Source: Brevundimonas mediterranea (GTDB lineage: Bacteria > Pseudomonadota > Alphaproteobacteria > Caulobacterales > Caulobacteraceae). From it: a DNA stretch of 64,000 nt. Where the stretch lies: contig NZ_CP048751.1 of the NCBI RefSeq assembly GCF_011064825.1, positions 248,001 to 312,000 on the forward strand, given 5' to 3'. Shown here one piece after another: positions 43,036 to 51,826 of the stretch (its first letter is position 1; each line of letters opens with the position of its first letter). Below the pieces are notes generated by a model. It searched no databases. It saw nothing but the letters and a program-made list of their open reading frames with translations, and was not told the DNA's origin. The translations under genes and the position numbers were made by a program.

Positions 43036-43953
43036 CTACGCTTGATGAGAAGCGGCCTCTTCCATCTTCCGCCGATCCGCCCAGGCGATCAGCTCCTTCC
43101 TCGGCCAGACCATCAGCCACGACCGCGCGGTGTATTCACCGCTGTCGATCAAGGCCTTACGCGACGCCGAGGCCGTTCCGGCCCGCTCCGTATGGATCTC
43201 GCCCGGCCCCTGGTGAACCATGAAGGCGCCGCCCTTCAGCGGGTTGAGCCGCAGGTGCGCCAGGCGCGGGCTGATCTCGGTCAGGGGCGGATCATAGAAC
43301 CAGCTGGAGCCGATCATCCCCGCCAGCTCCGGCCGCGTCCGGCAGATTTCCGCCGCCGTGGCCCAGGCCTCGTTCCAGCCGTCCTCGTTGAAGCCGCGCA
43401 GCCAGCGGCTCTCGGTATGGACCTCCAGCCAGGGCTCGCGTTTCGCCCCCGCCGCCAGATAGCGGAACAGCGGGCCGAAGCCCCAGCCCTCGCGGACATG
43501 TTTGATGATCTGTCCCGGACCGACCGGTGAACTGAGGTCGATCACCTGGCTCTTGGCCCCCGGCACGCTGAGCGCCAGGGAAAAGCGCACATCCTTGGAC
43601 CAGTGATCGAAGTCGTAATCCCCCTCGGCCTTGCTCAGAAAGGCGGCGAGCTGGTCGATCCAATAAGGGTAGAGCGCCAGGACCTCGGCCGGCAGGGCCA
43701 TGGCCTTCACCCGGTCCGGCAGACCCAGGGCCCAGGCCGCGACCAGGCCGCGTCGCACGTCGTCCGACACGCTCGGCCCCAGCAGGCCGTCCACCGCCTT
43801 GGCCGGCATTTCGAAGTCCCAGTGGGGCGCAGCCTCGGCGGCTCTGACCGCCGCCGGCTCCAGAGCCGCGTCCACGCGCGCCCGATCCTCGGGCGACAGC
43901 CGCGCCAGAACGGCCTGGAAGGCGGAGACGTCGGGAGTCAGGTGCAGATCCAT
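43036..43953 (-). CDS. Protein of unknown function, 305 residues
   Basis: ATG 43953 opens MDLHLTPDVSAFQAVLARLS. The protein is soluble, Trp-rich (HWDFEMPAKAVDGLLG, ASSWFYDP-like IGSSWFYDPPLTEISPRL), with a conserved-looking tract LRLNPLKGGAFMVHQGPGEI then HTERAGTASASRKALIDSGE. No catalytic motif or membrane segment was recognised. An N-terminal frame extension to 43998 is possible. It is convergent with the deacetylase gene and divergent from the RidA gene. Confidence 0.7.
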   Translation of the reverse strand: MDLHLTPDVSAFQAVLARLSPEDRARVDAALEPAAVRAAEAAPHWDFEMPAKAVDGLLGPSVSDDVRRGLVAAWALGLPDRVKAMALPAEVLALYPYWIDQLAAFLSKAEGDYDFDHWSKDVRFSLALSVPGAKSQVIDLSSPVGPGQIIKHVREGWGFGPLFRYLAAGAKREPWLEVHTESRWLRGFNEDGWNEAWATAAEICRTRPELAGMIGSSWFYDPPLTEISPRLAHLRLNPLKGGAFMVHQGPGEIHTERAGTASASRKALIDSGEYTARSWLMVWPRKELIAWADRRKMEEAASHQA

Positions 43954-44057
43954 GGGCCACACCATGACACGGCCCGGTTGGCGAAGCTTTAAAGCCACGC
44001 GACCGGTGACGCCGCCCTTGCGCCGCGCTAAACCGCCAACCAGATCAAGGAGCCCCC

Positions 44058-44516
44058 ATGAGCATCGAAGCCCGCATCGCCGAACTCGGCATCACCCTGC
44101 CGGAACCCGCCAAGGCGGTGGCCAACTATGTGCCCTTTGTCCAGACGGGCGCCATGGTCCATGTGTCGGGCCAGCTGTCGAACGACGCCTCGGGCGGGGT
44201 CAAGGGCACGGTCGGCGTGGACGTGACGCCGGACCAGGCCAACGCCGCCGCCCGCCTGTGCGGGATCAACCTGCTGGCCCAGATCAAGGCCGCCTGCGAC
44301 GGCGACCTGAACCGGGTGGTGCGGATCGTGAAACTGGGCGGCTTCGTCCAGGCCGGTCCGGAGTTCGAGGCCATTCCCGCCGTCATCAACGGCTGCTCGG
44401 ACCTGATGGTCGAGGTGTTCGGCGACGCCGGCCGCCACGCCCGCTCGGCCGTGGGCGTCTACAAGTTGCCTCTCGGATTCGCGGTCGAGGTCGACGCCAT
44501 CGTGGAGATCCGTTGA
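44058..44516 (+). CDS. RidA family protein (YjgF/UK114)
   Basis: A 152-residue trimer-forming RidA-type protein, which removes reactive enamines/imines released by PLP enzymes. Seen: YVPFVQTGAMVHVSGQLSND, NLLAQIKAACDGDLNRVVRI and the C-terminal HARSAVGVYKLPLGFAVEVDA with the Arg/Tyr-type pocket. Slightly longer than the archetype. Its TGA overlaps a TTG start of the next gene (TTGA). Confidence 0.9.
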   Translation: MSIEARIAELGITLPEPAKAVANYVPFVQTGAMVHVSGQLSNDASGGVKGTVGVDVTPDQANAAARLCGINLLAQIKAACDGDLNRVVRIVKLGGFVQAGPEFEAIPAVINGCSDLMVEVFGDAGRHARSAVGVYKLPLGFAVEVDAIVEIR

Positions 44517-45661
44517 CCTTCACCCTCACGGTCCACGAGGGGATCGCCGACATCGGCCGCGAGGCCTGGGACGCCTGCGCGCGTCCCACCGGCGATCCCT
44601 TCGTCTCCTACGACTTTCTGCACGCCTGCGAGGCCTCCGGCAGCGCGGCCCCGCCGGAAGGCTGGGCGGCGCGCCACCTAGCCCTGCGTGACGAGGACAA
44701 CGCCGTCCTCGGCGTCATGCCCCTCTATCTGAAGGGCCACAGCCAGGGCGAATACGTCTTCGACCACAGTTGGGCCGACGCCTATGAGCGCGCCGGCGGC
44801 CGCTATTATCCCAAGCTGCTCGGCGCCGTGCCCTTCACCCCGGCGACCGGGCCGCGTTTCCTCAATCATCCCGACACAGACGCCGCGACGGTGCGGCAGG
44901 CCCTGCTCCAGGGCGCCCTGACCCTGGTGGAGCGGATGGGGGTGTCGTCCCTGCACGTCAATTTTCCGACCGAGGTCGAGTGGACGGACATGGCCCAGGC
45001 CGGCCTGCTGCCGCGCCAGGACATCCAGTTCATCTGGCGCAACGACGGCTATCAGACCTTCGACGACTTCCTGGCCGCCCTGTCGGCCAACCGGCGCAAG
45101 ACCATCCGCCGCGAACGCCGCGACGCCCAGGCCGATCTCGACATCCGCGTCCTGACCGGCGCCGAAATCACCGAGGCCCATTGGGACGCCTTCTTCGCCT
45201 TCTACATGGACACGGGCGACCGCAAATGGGGCCGGCCTTATCTGACGCGGGACTTCTTCACCCGGGTCGGTGAGACGATGGCGGACCGCATCGCCCTGGT
45301 CATGGCCTTCCGCGACGAAACGCCCATCGCCGGCGCCCTGAACTTCATCGGCCGCAACGCCCTGTACGGCCGCCAGTGGGGCACGCTGGAAGAGGTGCCC
45401 TTCCTGCATTTCGAGCTCTGCTATTATCAGGCCATCGAGTTCGCCATTGCGCGCGGCCTGTCCCGCGTCGAGGCCGGCGCCCAGGGTGAGCACAAGATCG
45501 CGCGCGGCTATCTGCCCTCGCCGGTCTATTCCGCCCACTTCATCGCCGACCCCGCGCTGCGCGGTCCGGTGGCCGACTATCTCCGGCGTGAAGGTCCTGC
45601 CGTCGAGGCGCAAAGGCTGGAGATGACCGCGGAACTGTCGCCGTTCAAAGGAAATGGCTGA
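44513..45661 (+). CDS. DUF482/peptidogalycan-type GNAT-like acyltransferase
   Basis: A 382-residue protein with TTG 44513 overlapping the RidA stop; GGAG lies six bases before it. Seen: DPFVSYDFLHACEASGSA, GVMPLYLKGHSQGEYVFDHS, FADAYERAGGRYYPKLLGAV-like (DAYERAGGRYYPKLL), LSANRRKTIRRERRDAQ and HFELCYYQAIEFAIARGLSR. This matches the DUF482 family, annotated as peptidoglycan-recognition/biosynthesis-like with a FemAB/GNAT fold. Function is inferred from fold only. Co-translation with RidA is likely. Confidence 0.82.
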   Translation: MTFTLTVHEGIADIGREAWDACARPTGDPFVSYDFLHACEASGSAAPPEGWAARHLALRDEDNAVLGVMPLYLKGHSQGEYVFDHSWADAYERAGGRYYPKLLGAVPFTPATGPRFLNHPDTDAATVRQALLQGALTLVERMGVSSLHVNFPTEVEWTDMAQAGLLPRQDIQFIWRNDGYQTFDDFLAALSANRRKTIRRERRDAQADLDIRVLTGAEITEAHWDAFFAFYMDTGDRKWGRPYLTRDFFTRVGETMADRIALVMAFRDETPIAGALNFIGRNALYGRQWGTLEEVPFLHFELCYYQAIEFAIARGLSRVEAGAQGEHKIARGYLPSPVYSAHFIADPALRGPVADYLRREGPAVEAQRLEMTAELSPFKGNG

Positions 45662-45702
45662 TTCCCGCCCCCTGCGCGGATTCGACGCCCCGGCGTCGGA
45701 AC

Positions 45703-46113
45703 TCAGTCCAATCGCGCCAGCACCGGGTCGAGCGAAGCGAGAAAATGCGCCCATCCTGTCTTTGCGCCCTGATAGAATTGGTCTTGGCCGTCCTGAAAGC
45801 CCGAATGCTCCATTCGCAAACTCGCGCCCGTAGCCGAAGGCGCAAGCGTCCAGGTCACCACGCTTTCAAGGCCATGGGCGGACCAGCTGTAGGTCAGGGT
45901 TCTGTTCGGTTCGATTTCCAGAACCTTGCAGGATACCGCCCCCCAATCTCCGCGAAACTCGAAGGCGTGGCCGAGCTCGGCCTGAAAATCGTTCTTCATC
46001 AGCCACTCTGCGATCAGGTGGGGCTGCGTCAGTGCGCGCCAGATCTTCTCCGGCGGATAGGGAAACTCCCTCTCGATGACGACAGAGCGAATTTGGGTTG
46101 CAACCTCGGTCAT
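45703..46113 (-). CDS. SRPBCC (AHSA1-like) domain protein
   Basis: A 136-residue START/AHSA1-fold protein: VVIEREFPYPPEKIWRALTQ, LIAEWLMKNDF, PNRTLTYSWSAHGLESVVTW and GWAHFLASLDPVL. The fold binds hydrophobic ligands. It is coupled to the ArsR-type gene upstream by an ATGA overlap, a widespread regulator/ligand-binding pair in proteobacteria. The ligand is unknown. Confidence 0.9.
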   Translation of the reverse strand: MTEVATQIRSVVIEREFPYPPEKIWRALTQPHLIAEWLMKNDFQAELGHAFEFRGDWGAVSCKVLEIEPNRTLTYSWSAHGLESVVTWTLAPSATGASLRMEHSGFQDGQDQFYQGAKTGWAHFLASLDPVLARLD

Positions 46114-46433
46114 TGGTCCATCCTCTGGAGTAGATTATCGAGCTCGTCGAACCGACCTCGCCAGAAGTCGGTCATTCTCCCTGTCCAGTCGTTCAGCGGC
46201 GCAAGGGCGTCGGCGCGCGCGCTGTAATGGGTTTCTCGTCCTTGGCGACGATCGCGCACCAGGCCTGCCTGCTTGAGGACGCCGAGGTGTTTTGAGACTG
46301 CAGGTTGGGAAACGCCGGACTGTGCAGTAAGCGCGTGCACCGTCTGCTCTCCCTCACGACACAGGCTTTCGAAAAGTCCGCGTCTGGTCGGATCAGCCAA
46401 GGTCGTGAAAAGCAGTTCGTGCGAGGCAGACAT
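46110..46433 (-). CDS. ArsR family transcriptional regulator
   Basis: A 107-residue winged-helix repressor: ASHELLFTTLADPTRRGLFE, then VHALTAQSGVSQPAVSKHLG (recognition helix) and LKQAGLVRDRRQGRETHYSA. It has no metal-binding Cys pairs, so it is not an arsenic/metal sensor type. ATG 46433 (MSASHELL) is used; ATG 46442 is possible. It is first in the operon with the SRPBCC gene and has an ATAAC-N6-GTTAT site in its own promoter, so self-repression is probable. Confidence 0.92.
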   Translation of the reverse strand: MSASHELLFTTLADPTRRGLFESLCREGEQTVHALTAQSGVSQPAVSKHLGVLKQAGLVRDRRQGRETHYSARADALAPLNDWTGRMTDFWRGRFDELDNLLQRMDQ

Positions 46434-46464
46434 GAAACCCATAACGCGACAGTGATGAGTTAAC

Positions 46465-46492
46465 CGATAACTTCAAGGTTATGGTTTGTCAA
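46465..46492 (-). promoter_or_regulatory. arsR-type promoter with operator in the spacer
   Basis: On the minus strand a perfect -35 TTGACA (46487-46492), 16-base spacer, and -10 TTATCG (46465-46470). The inverted repeat ATAAC-N6-GTTAT (46467-46482) fills the spacer, as expected for ArsR autorepression. The promoter overlaps the 3' end of the upstream methyltransferase gene. Confidence 0.65.
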
Positions 46493-48174
46493 TGCGCGCC
46501 GCCTGCCTGGGCCCAGACTTGGTACATGCCATGGAAAAGAGTGGGGCGTCGCGCCTCGAGCGTGTCCCACAAGCTCAGATCCAGAGGGTCGGCCGCCCCA
46601 AACGCCGAGTTGAAGGCAGCCCTCGCCTCAGGTGAAGCTTCGAAACCCACCAACCGCAGCCCTGCCCCAGCGATCAGCCTGCCCAGTTCCGGCGGCGTGT
46701 AGCGATGCTCCTGAACATGGAAGACCAGGTCGCGACAGCCGCTGAGGCTGTAGAAGTCGGCGCTCTCCTTCAGCGCGGCCAAGGGCTCCCCGTCGGGCAG
46801 GGCCAGAACATGGGCGCGAAACGCCCGGATGTCCGCCTCGACCGGCGTCCAGCCCCGCGCCCGGATCAGCTGATGTGCCGCCCGCACCACCGCCCGCGCC
46901 CGCTCGCTGTAGAGGCCCAGCCGCACCACGCCACCGGGCCGCAAGACGCCCGCCAGCCGCGCCAGCCCGTCCTCGGGCCGCGCCATATGGTGGAGTACGC
47001 CCGTGCTGGTGACGACGTCGAACCGCGCTCGCACCTTGTCCAACGCCAGGATGTCGCCCTGGACGAACTGAACCCGCGTCAGCCCGAGGTCTTCCGCCAC
47101 CCGCATGCCGTGGGCCAGGCTGGCGCGGCTCAGGTCCATGGCGGTGATCGCCAGCGAAGGGTCCATCCGCGCCATGTCGATAGGCTCGAACCCTGTGCCG
47201 CACCCCGCGACCAGCACTGTCTCCGCACGACCGGCGAAGGCCTTGCCATCAAGCCCCGGCAGGGCCGCGATCGCATCTGAGAGTCTTCGCGGCGTGGGCG
47301 CGGGGGGCGCTGACCAGCGCGGATAGGGGTTGGCCTCGTACTGATCCTTGACCGCTTCGGAAATGGCGTCGGCGCCGTCGGGCGTCAAGGCTGGCACGGA
47401 CTGGGCCAGAGTACGCTCCCGCGCGGGCTCGTCGATGGCGCGGCGGATCAGTTGCGCCTTGAGTTCGCCCTCCCCCAAGGCCGTCGCTTCTGACAGGGTG
47501 GGCGACCGGGACAGCATGGCGACCGCGCCATCAGTTGCCCGTACCTGTGCAACATATTCGGATGCGAAGCCGCTGATCCCCAGGGCGGCGACCAGGTCTC
47601 CGATGGGAGTATCGCGTGCGTCCCCCGCCCCTGTTCCCGCCTCGACCACCGCCGTCCGCACCGCATTGAGCCGCATCTCCATGGCGGCGCTGACGTTCAC
47701 ACAGCGCGACAGGAAGGCTAGCCACAAGGGGTCGCGCCCCATGGCATCCAGCGTCGCCGCCGTTCCGTCGAACCGGGCCTGTTTCAACAACAGGGTCTCC
47801 GCCGTGACGCGCGCCAGGGTCTGCGGATCTACGGTGGGCGAGCACAGACAAACGAGCAGATCGCGGTCCAGCGCCGGATCCCAGGCGCTGGGCTTTAGCC
47901 CTTCCAGCAGGCGCGCGAACGCCGGCGCGACCCGCAACCGCACCGCCGCATCCCCCTCCGCCATCGCCTGGCTCAACAGTTGGGCCGCCGTTCCGGGATC
48001 GCCGTGCTCGGCCAGGAACAGACCCATGCCCGCAAGTCCGGGCGCAAAATTGGGCGCCGCCTTCAGGCACGCCTTGTAGGCCGCAAAGGCGCCGTGCAGG
48101 TCCCCGTCCGCCAGCCGCCCCTCCGCCTGGGCGAGCAAAGCCCCCGCCTCTTCAATCTGTTCAACCTGCCCCAT
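46489..48174 (-). CDS. TPR-containing class I methyltransferase
   Basis: A 561-residue protein: TPR-like helices at the N terminus (GDLHGAFAAYKACLKAAPNF, ALAGMGLFLAEHGDP-like), a central helical part, then a SAM methyltransferase from about residue 300: ETVLVAGCGTGFEPIDMAR (SAM motif I), ITAMDLSRASLAHG, VQFVQGDILAL and TGVLHHMARPEDGLARL. Similar TPR-methyltransferases modify proteins or lipids, but the target is unknown. ATG 48174 gives MGQVEQIEE; an upstream frame extension reaches into a terminator. Confidence 0.87.
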   Translation of the reverse strand: MGQVEQIEEAGALLAQAEGRLADGDLHGAFAAYKACLKAAPNFAPGLAGMGLFLAEHGDPGTAAQLLSQAMAEGDAAVRLRVAPAFARLLEGLKPSAWDPALDRDLLVCLCSPTVDPQTLARVTAETLLLKQARFDGTAATLDAMGRDPLWLAFLSRCVNVSAAMEMRLNAVRTAVVEAGTGAGDARDTPIGDLVAALGISGFASEYVAQVRATDGAVAMLSRSPTLSEATALGEGELKAQLIRRAIDEPARERTLAQSVPALTPDGADAISEAVKDQYEANPYPRWSAPPAPTPRRLSDAIAALPGLDGKAFAGRAETVLVAGCGTGFEPIDMARMDPSLAITAMDLSRASLAHGMRVAEDLGLTRVQFVQGDILALDKVRARFDVVTSTGVLHHMARPEDGLARLAGVLRPGGVVRLGLYSERARAVVRAAHQLIRARGWTPVEADIRAFRAHVLALPDGEPLAALKESADFYSLSGCRDLVFHVQEHRYTPPELGRLIAGAGLRLVGFEASPEARAAFNSAFGAADPLDLSLWDTLEARRPTLFHGMYQVWAQAGGAH

Positions 48175-48210
48175 CGGCCCAGTATGCCGCCGCCGTGCGC
48201 TCCGCGCATG

Positions 48211-48241
48211 AAAAAAGGCCCGGGCGTCTCCGCCCGGACCT
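48211..48241 (-). terminator. Terminator after clpA
   Basis: On the minus strand: AGGTCCGGGCG, GAGA loop, CGCCCGGGCCT, then TTTTTT (bases 48211-48216). One internal mismatch. It ends the clpS-clpA unit. Confidence 0.9.
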
Positions 48242-48266
48242 CCCATTCGTCGTCGATCAGGCCCGA

Positions 48267-50570
48267 TCAGGCCGTCTCTTCTTCCTCCGACTTCACCGCC
48301 ACGCCGCCGGCGCTCTTGATGTCGAAGTCGATCTTGCCGTCCTTCAACTGGACCTTGACGTGCCCGCCGCGCGTCAGACGCCCGAACAGGATGTCGTCGG
48401 CCAGCGGCTTCTTGATCGAGTCCTGGATGACCCGCGCCAGCGGACGCGCGCCGTACAGTTCGTCGAAGCCGTTCTTGGCCAGCCAGTCGGCCGCCTCGTC
48501 GGTCAGTTCGATGGTGATGTTCCGGTCCGCCAGCTGGGCTTCCAGCTGAAGGATGAACTTGGTCACCACCGAGCGGATCGTGTCGGCCTGCAGCGGCTTG
48601 AAGGCCACGATGGCGTCCAGGCGGTTCCTGAACTCCGGCGCGAACAGGCGCTGGATGGCCTTGTCGTCCTCGCCCTCGACCTTGCCGCGGCCGAAGCCGA
48701 TCGAGGCCCGTGCGTTGTCGGCGGCGCCGGCGTTGGTGGTCATGATCAGGATGACGTTCCTGAAATCGACCTTCTTGCCGACCGCATCGGTCAGCATGCC
48801 GTTGTCCATCACCTGCAACAGGATGTTGTAGACATCCGGGTGCGCCTTCTCGATCTCGTCCAGCAGCACCACCGAATGCGGATGCTGATCGACGGCGTCG
48901 GTCAGCAGACCGCCCTGGTCATGGCCGACATAACCGGGAGGCGCCCCGATCAGACGGCTGACCGTATGGCGCTCCATGTACTCCGACATGTCGAACCTCT
49001 GCATCTCGATGCCCAGGGTCGAAGCCAGCTGTTTGGCCACCTCGGTCTTGCCGACGCCGGTCGGACCGCTGAACAGGAAGCTGCCGATCGGCTTGTTCGG
49101 GTCGCGCAGACCCGCCCGCGCCAGCTTCATCGCCGCCGAAACCTGTTCGATGGCCTGTTCCTGACCGAAGACGGCCCGTTTCAGATCGACCTCCAGTTCG
49201 CGCAGGCTTTCGGTGTCGGATTTGGACACCGACTTGGCCGGGATCCGGGCCATCTTGGCGATGACGGCCTCGATCTCCTTTTGACCGATGACCTTCTTGC
49301 GCTTGGATTCGACCACCAGCATCTGCGACGCCCCGGCCTCATCGATCACGTCGATCGCCTTGTCCGGCAGCTTGCGGTCGGTCATGTAGCGGGCCGACAG
49401 ATCCACCGCGGTGCGGATGGCGCTGTCGGTGTAGCGGACCTTGTGGTGCTGCTCGTAATAGGTCTTCAGACCCTTCAGGATCTTCACCGTGTCCTCGACC
49501 GTCGGCTCGTTGACGTCGATCTTCTGGAAGCGACGCACCAGGGCGCGGTCCTTCTCGAAGTGCTGGCGATATTCCTTGTAGGTCGTCGACCCCATGCACC
49601 GCAGCGACCCCGAGGCCAGGGCCGGCTTCAGCAGGTTGGAGGCGTCCATGGCCCCGCCCGACGTCGCGCCGGCGCCGATCACCGTGTGGATCTCGTCGAT
49701 GAAGAGCACGGCGTTGTCGTGGCTTTCCAGCTCCTTGACCACCTGCTTCAGCCGCTCCTCGAAGTCGCCGCGATAGCGAGTGCCGGCCAGCAGGGCGCCC
49801 ATGTCCAGCGAATAGATGGTGGCGTCCTTCAGGACGTCAGGCACCTCGCCGTTGACGATCTTGCGGGCCAGGCCTTCGGCGATGGCGGTCTTGCCGACGC
49901 CGGGGTCGCCGACCAGCAGCGGGTTGTTCTTGGTGCGGCGGCACAGGATCTGGATCGAGCGTTCGACCTCGGCCTGGCGCCCGATCAGCGGATCGACCTT
50001 GCCCTGGCGCGACTTCTCGTTGAGGTCGACGCAATAGGCCTGCAGCGCCTCGCCGCCGGATTTGACGGCCGACTGGTCCTCCGCCTCTTCGGGTGAAGAG
50101 CCCTTGGCCGGACGGGTCTCGCTGGCGCCCGCCTTCTTGGCGATGCCGTGGGCGATGAAGTTGACCGCGTCATACCGCGTCATGTCCTGCTCCTGCAGGA
50201 AATAGGCGGCGTGGCTCTCGCGCTCGGAGAAGATGGCGACCAGCACGTTTGCGCCGGACACTTCCTCGCGCCCGGACGACTGGACGTGAATCACGGCGCG
50301 CTGGATCACGCGCTGGAAACCGGCGGTCGGCTTGGCTTCCTCCCCATCGGACGTGGCGAGGGCGGCGAGATCATTATCGACATAGAGCGTCAGCGCGGCC
50401 TTGAGCGCGGTCAGATCGACATTGCAGGCGCTCATGACCGCGGTCGCGTCGGGATCGTCGATCAGCGCGAGCAGCAGGTGCTCGAGCGTCGCATACTCGT
50501 GCCTGCGCGCATTGGCGTAGCCGACTGCGCGATGCAGGGTTTCTTCGAGAGGACGGGAAAATGAAGGCAT
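48267..50570 (-). CDS. clpA: ATP-dependent Clp protease ATP-binding subunit ClpA
   Basis: A 767-residue AAA+ unfoldase that feeds substrates to ClpP. N domain ([37 protein letters not shown]) binds ClpS. First ATPase: [20 protein letters not shown] and Walker B near [15 protein letters not shown]. Second ATPase: [20 protein letters not shown] and [16 protein letters not shown]. ClpP loop IGF-type near [17 protein letters not shown] 50570 is preceded by AGGAG. clpS is 13 bases upstream. Terminator at 48211. Confidence 0.97.
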   Translation of the reverse strand: MPSFSRPLEETLHRAVGYANARRHEYATLEHLLLALIDDPDATAVMSACNVDLTALKAALTLYVDNDLAALATSDGEEAKPTAGFQRVIQRAVIHVQSSGREEVSGANVLVAIFSERESHAAYFLQEQDMTRYDAVNFIAHGIAKKAGASETRPAKGSSPEEAEDQSAVKSGGEALQAYCVDLNEKSRQGKVDPLIGRQAEVERSIQILCRRTKNNPLLVGDPGVGKTAIAEGLARKIVNGEVPDVLKDATIYSLDMGALLAGTRYRGDFEERLKQVVKELESHDNAVLFIDEIHTVIGAGATSGGAMDASNLLKPALASGSLRCMGSTTYKEYRQHFEKDRALVRRFQKIDVNEPTVEDTVKILKGLKTYYEQHHKVRYTDSAIRTAVDLSARYMTDRKLPDKAIDVIDEAGASQMLVVESKRKKVIGQKEIEAVIAKMARIPAKSVSKSDTESLRELEVDLKRAVFGQEQAIEQVSAAMKLARAGLRDPNKPIGSFLFSGPTGVGKTEVAKQLASTLGIEMQRFDMSEYMERHTVSRLIGAPPGYVGHDQGGLLTDAVDQHPHSVVLLDEIEKAHPDVYNILLQVMDNGMLTDAVGKKVDFRNVILIMTTNAGAADNARASIGFGRGKVEGEDDKAIQRLFAPEFRNRLDAIVAFKPLQADTIRSVVTKFILQLEAQLADRNITIELTDEAADWLAKNGFDELYGARPLARVIQDSIKKPLADDILFGRLTRGGHVKVQLKDGKIDFDIKSAGGVAVKSEEEETA

Positions 50571-50583
50571 AGGGAGGCTCCTC

Positions 50584-50913
50584 TCAGTCCTTTTCCATCG
50601 TGCATTGCAGAGGGTGCTGGTGGCGGCGCGCGGTCTCGATGACCTGCGCGACCTTGGTCTCGGCGACCTCGTAGGTGAAGACGCCGCAAACGCCCACGCC
50701 ATGCTGATGCACATGCAGCATGATGCGGGTGGCTTCTTCCCGGCTCTTCTGGAAGAACCGCTCCAGCACATAGACGACGAATTCCATCGGCGAATAATCG
50801 TCGTTCAGGATCAGCACTCGATAGAGCGAGGGCTTCTGAAGCTTCGGCTTTGTTTCGGTGACGGTGGCGGCGCCTGCGCCTCCCCCGTTTTCACCGGGCC
50901 TTTGTATGGGCAT
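50584..50913 (-). CDS. clpS: ATP-dependent Clp protease adaptor ClpS
   Basis: A 109-residue N-end-rule adaptor: [20 protein letters not shown] (the NDDYTPMEFV pocket), [20 protein letters not shown] and [17 protein letters not shown]. The ClpS fold delivers substrates with bulky N-terminal residues to ClpA, whose gene follows directly. The N-terminal extension is Gly-rich and flexible. No other features in 50914-51025 beyond a CTATC-A-GATAG motif that could overlap its promoter. Confidence 0.96.
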   Translation of the reverse strand: MPIQRPGENGGGAGAATVTETKPKLQKPSLYRVLILNDDYSPMEFVVYVLERFFQKSREEATRIMLHVHQHGVGVCGVFTYEVAETKVAQVIETARRHQHPLQCTMEKD

Positions 50914-51025
50914 TCGTGTTCCGTAATCGGGGAGTCGTCTTCTCTATCAGATAGGGAATGATGGCCTGAATTGAAGCGGCGTCCAGTCACAGGTTTCGTG
51001 AAGCGCAAACCACGGTCCCAGAACG

Positions 51026-51051
51026 AAAAAACCCCGGGGCGAACCCCGGGG
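51026..51051 (-). terminator. Terminator after phasin gene
   Basis: On the minus strand: CCCCGGGG, TTCG tetraloop, CCCCGGGG, then TTTTTT (stem 51032-51039/51044-51051, T-run 51026-51031). A UUCG-loop terminator of very high stability. Confidence 0.93.
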
Positions 51052-51082
51052 CCTTTCGAATCCGTTCAGGATCGCCGCGAAA

Positions 51083-51553
51083 TCAGCGGGCGGCCTGGAA
51101 GGTCTCGACCGAGGCGGTGACGCGCTCGTTGATCGGCTTGAGGCTGTCCTTGACCGTTGCGGTGACGATCTCGTTCGTCCGGGTCATTTCAGACATGTAG
51201 CGTTCCATGGACTTCTTGGCCCAGTTGGTCTGAAGCTCGAAGAACTCCTGCACCGAACGGGCGGTCGACAGTTCCTTGCTGGCGGCGACGCCGTCTTCCC
51301 AGGCGGACTTGGCGAAGCCGAGCGCCTGTTGCGACAGGGCTTCGGCGCCCTTCTGGGCCACCGTGGCCGACTCGACCATGGCGTCGAGGTTCTTCTTGCT
51401 GTGAGCGTTCAGTTCGCCCAGCGAAGCCACCGACTTCTCGATGCCTTCACGGAAGGCGTTGGCGCCGGCGGCCTGGAACTCGGCGGCCTGGGCCTTCGCC
51501 TTGGCGGCGGTTTGTTCGACGGTCTTCTTCACGGTTTCGGCGCTGTCAGCCAT
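51083..51553 (-). CDS. Phasin family protein
   Basis: A 156-residue alanine-rich helical protein (VKKTVEQTAAKAKAQAAEFQ, then KGAEALSQQALGFAKSAWED and TARSVQEFFELQTNWAKKSM, FQAAR at the end). Phasins coat polyhydroxyalkanoate granules and control their size. The pattern is typical of alphaproteobacterial phasins. The promoter region at 51631-51681 contains an inverted repeat with TGCAACGCA. No PHA synthase gene is in the window, so regulation is inferred. Confidence 0.9.
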   Translation of the reverse strand: MADSAETVKKTVEQTAAKAKAQAAEFQAAGANAFREGIEKSVASLGELNAHSKKNLDAMVESATVAQKGAEALSQQALGFAKSAWEDGVAASKELSTARSVQEFFELQTNWAKKSMERYMSEMTRTNEIVTATVKDSLKPINERVTASVETFQAAR

Positions 51554-51630
51554 GATCGTGTCTCCAGAGGAAGGAAGAGGGGGAAATAGGCACGGCGAAA
51601 TCGGGGCGTCGGATGAACTGGCCCGCGACC

Positions 51631-51681
51631 GTTATGCTGCAAGTGCGAAGGCGATTCAAGATTTTTGTGCAACGCAGCATA
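51631..51681 (-). promoter_or_regulatory. Phasin promoter with flanking inverted repeat
   Basis: Minus strand -35 TTGAAT (51654-51659), 17-base spacer, -10 CATAAC (51631-51636). The 8-bp arms TATGCTGC (51633-51640) and GCAGCATA (51674-51681) bracket it, and TGC-AAC-GCA (51668-51676) resembles the CTGC/GCAG sites bound by PhaR in related bacteria. Confidence 0.5.
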
Positions 51682-51826
51682 TGAACGGCGATAACCTGGT
51701 TCGACACTTCAAATTCGCGTTGACGGCCGGTTAACCACCATGAAACCCCCAGTTCCTATGCTAGTCCTTTAATCGCGTCGGCCGGGGGGCCTGTCGCACC
51801 CTGCTCACCGAGGGTCGTAACCGCCC

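Noticed and set aside
51730..51750. CtrA site TTAACCACCATGAAA before the carboxypeptidase gene
   Set aside because: Second half has only two of four consensus bases.
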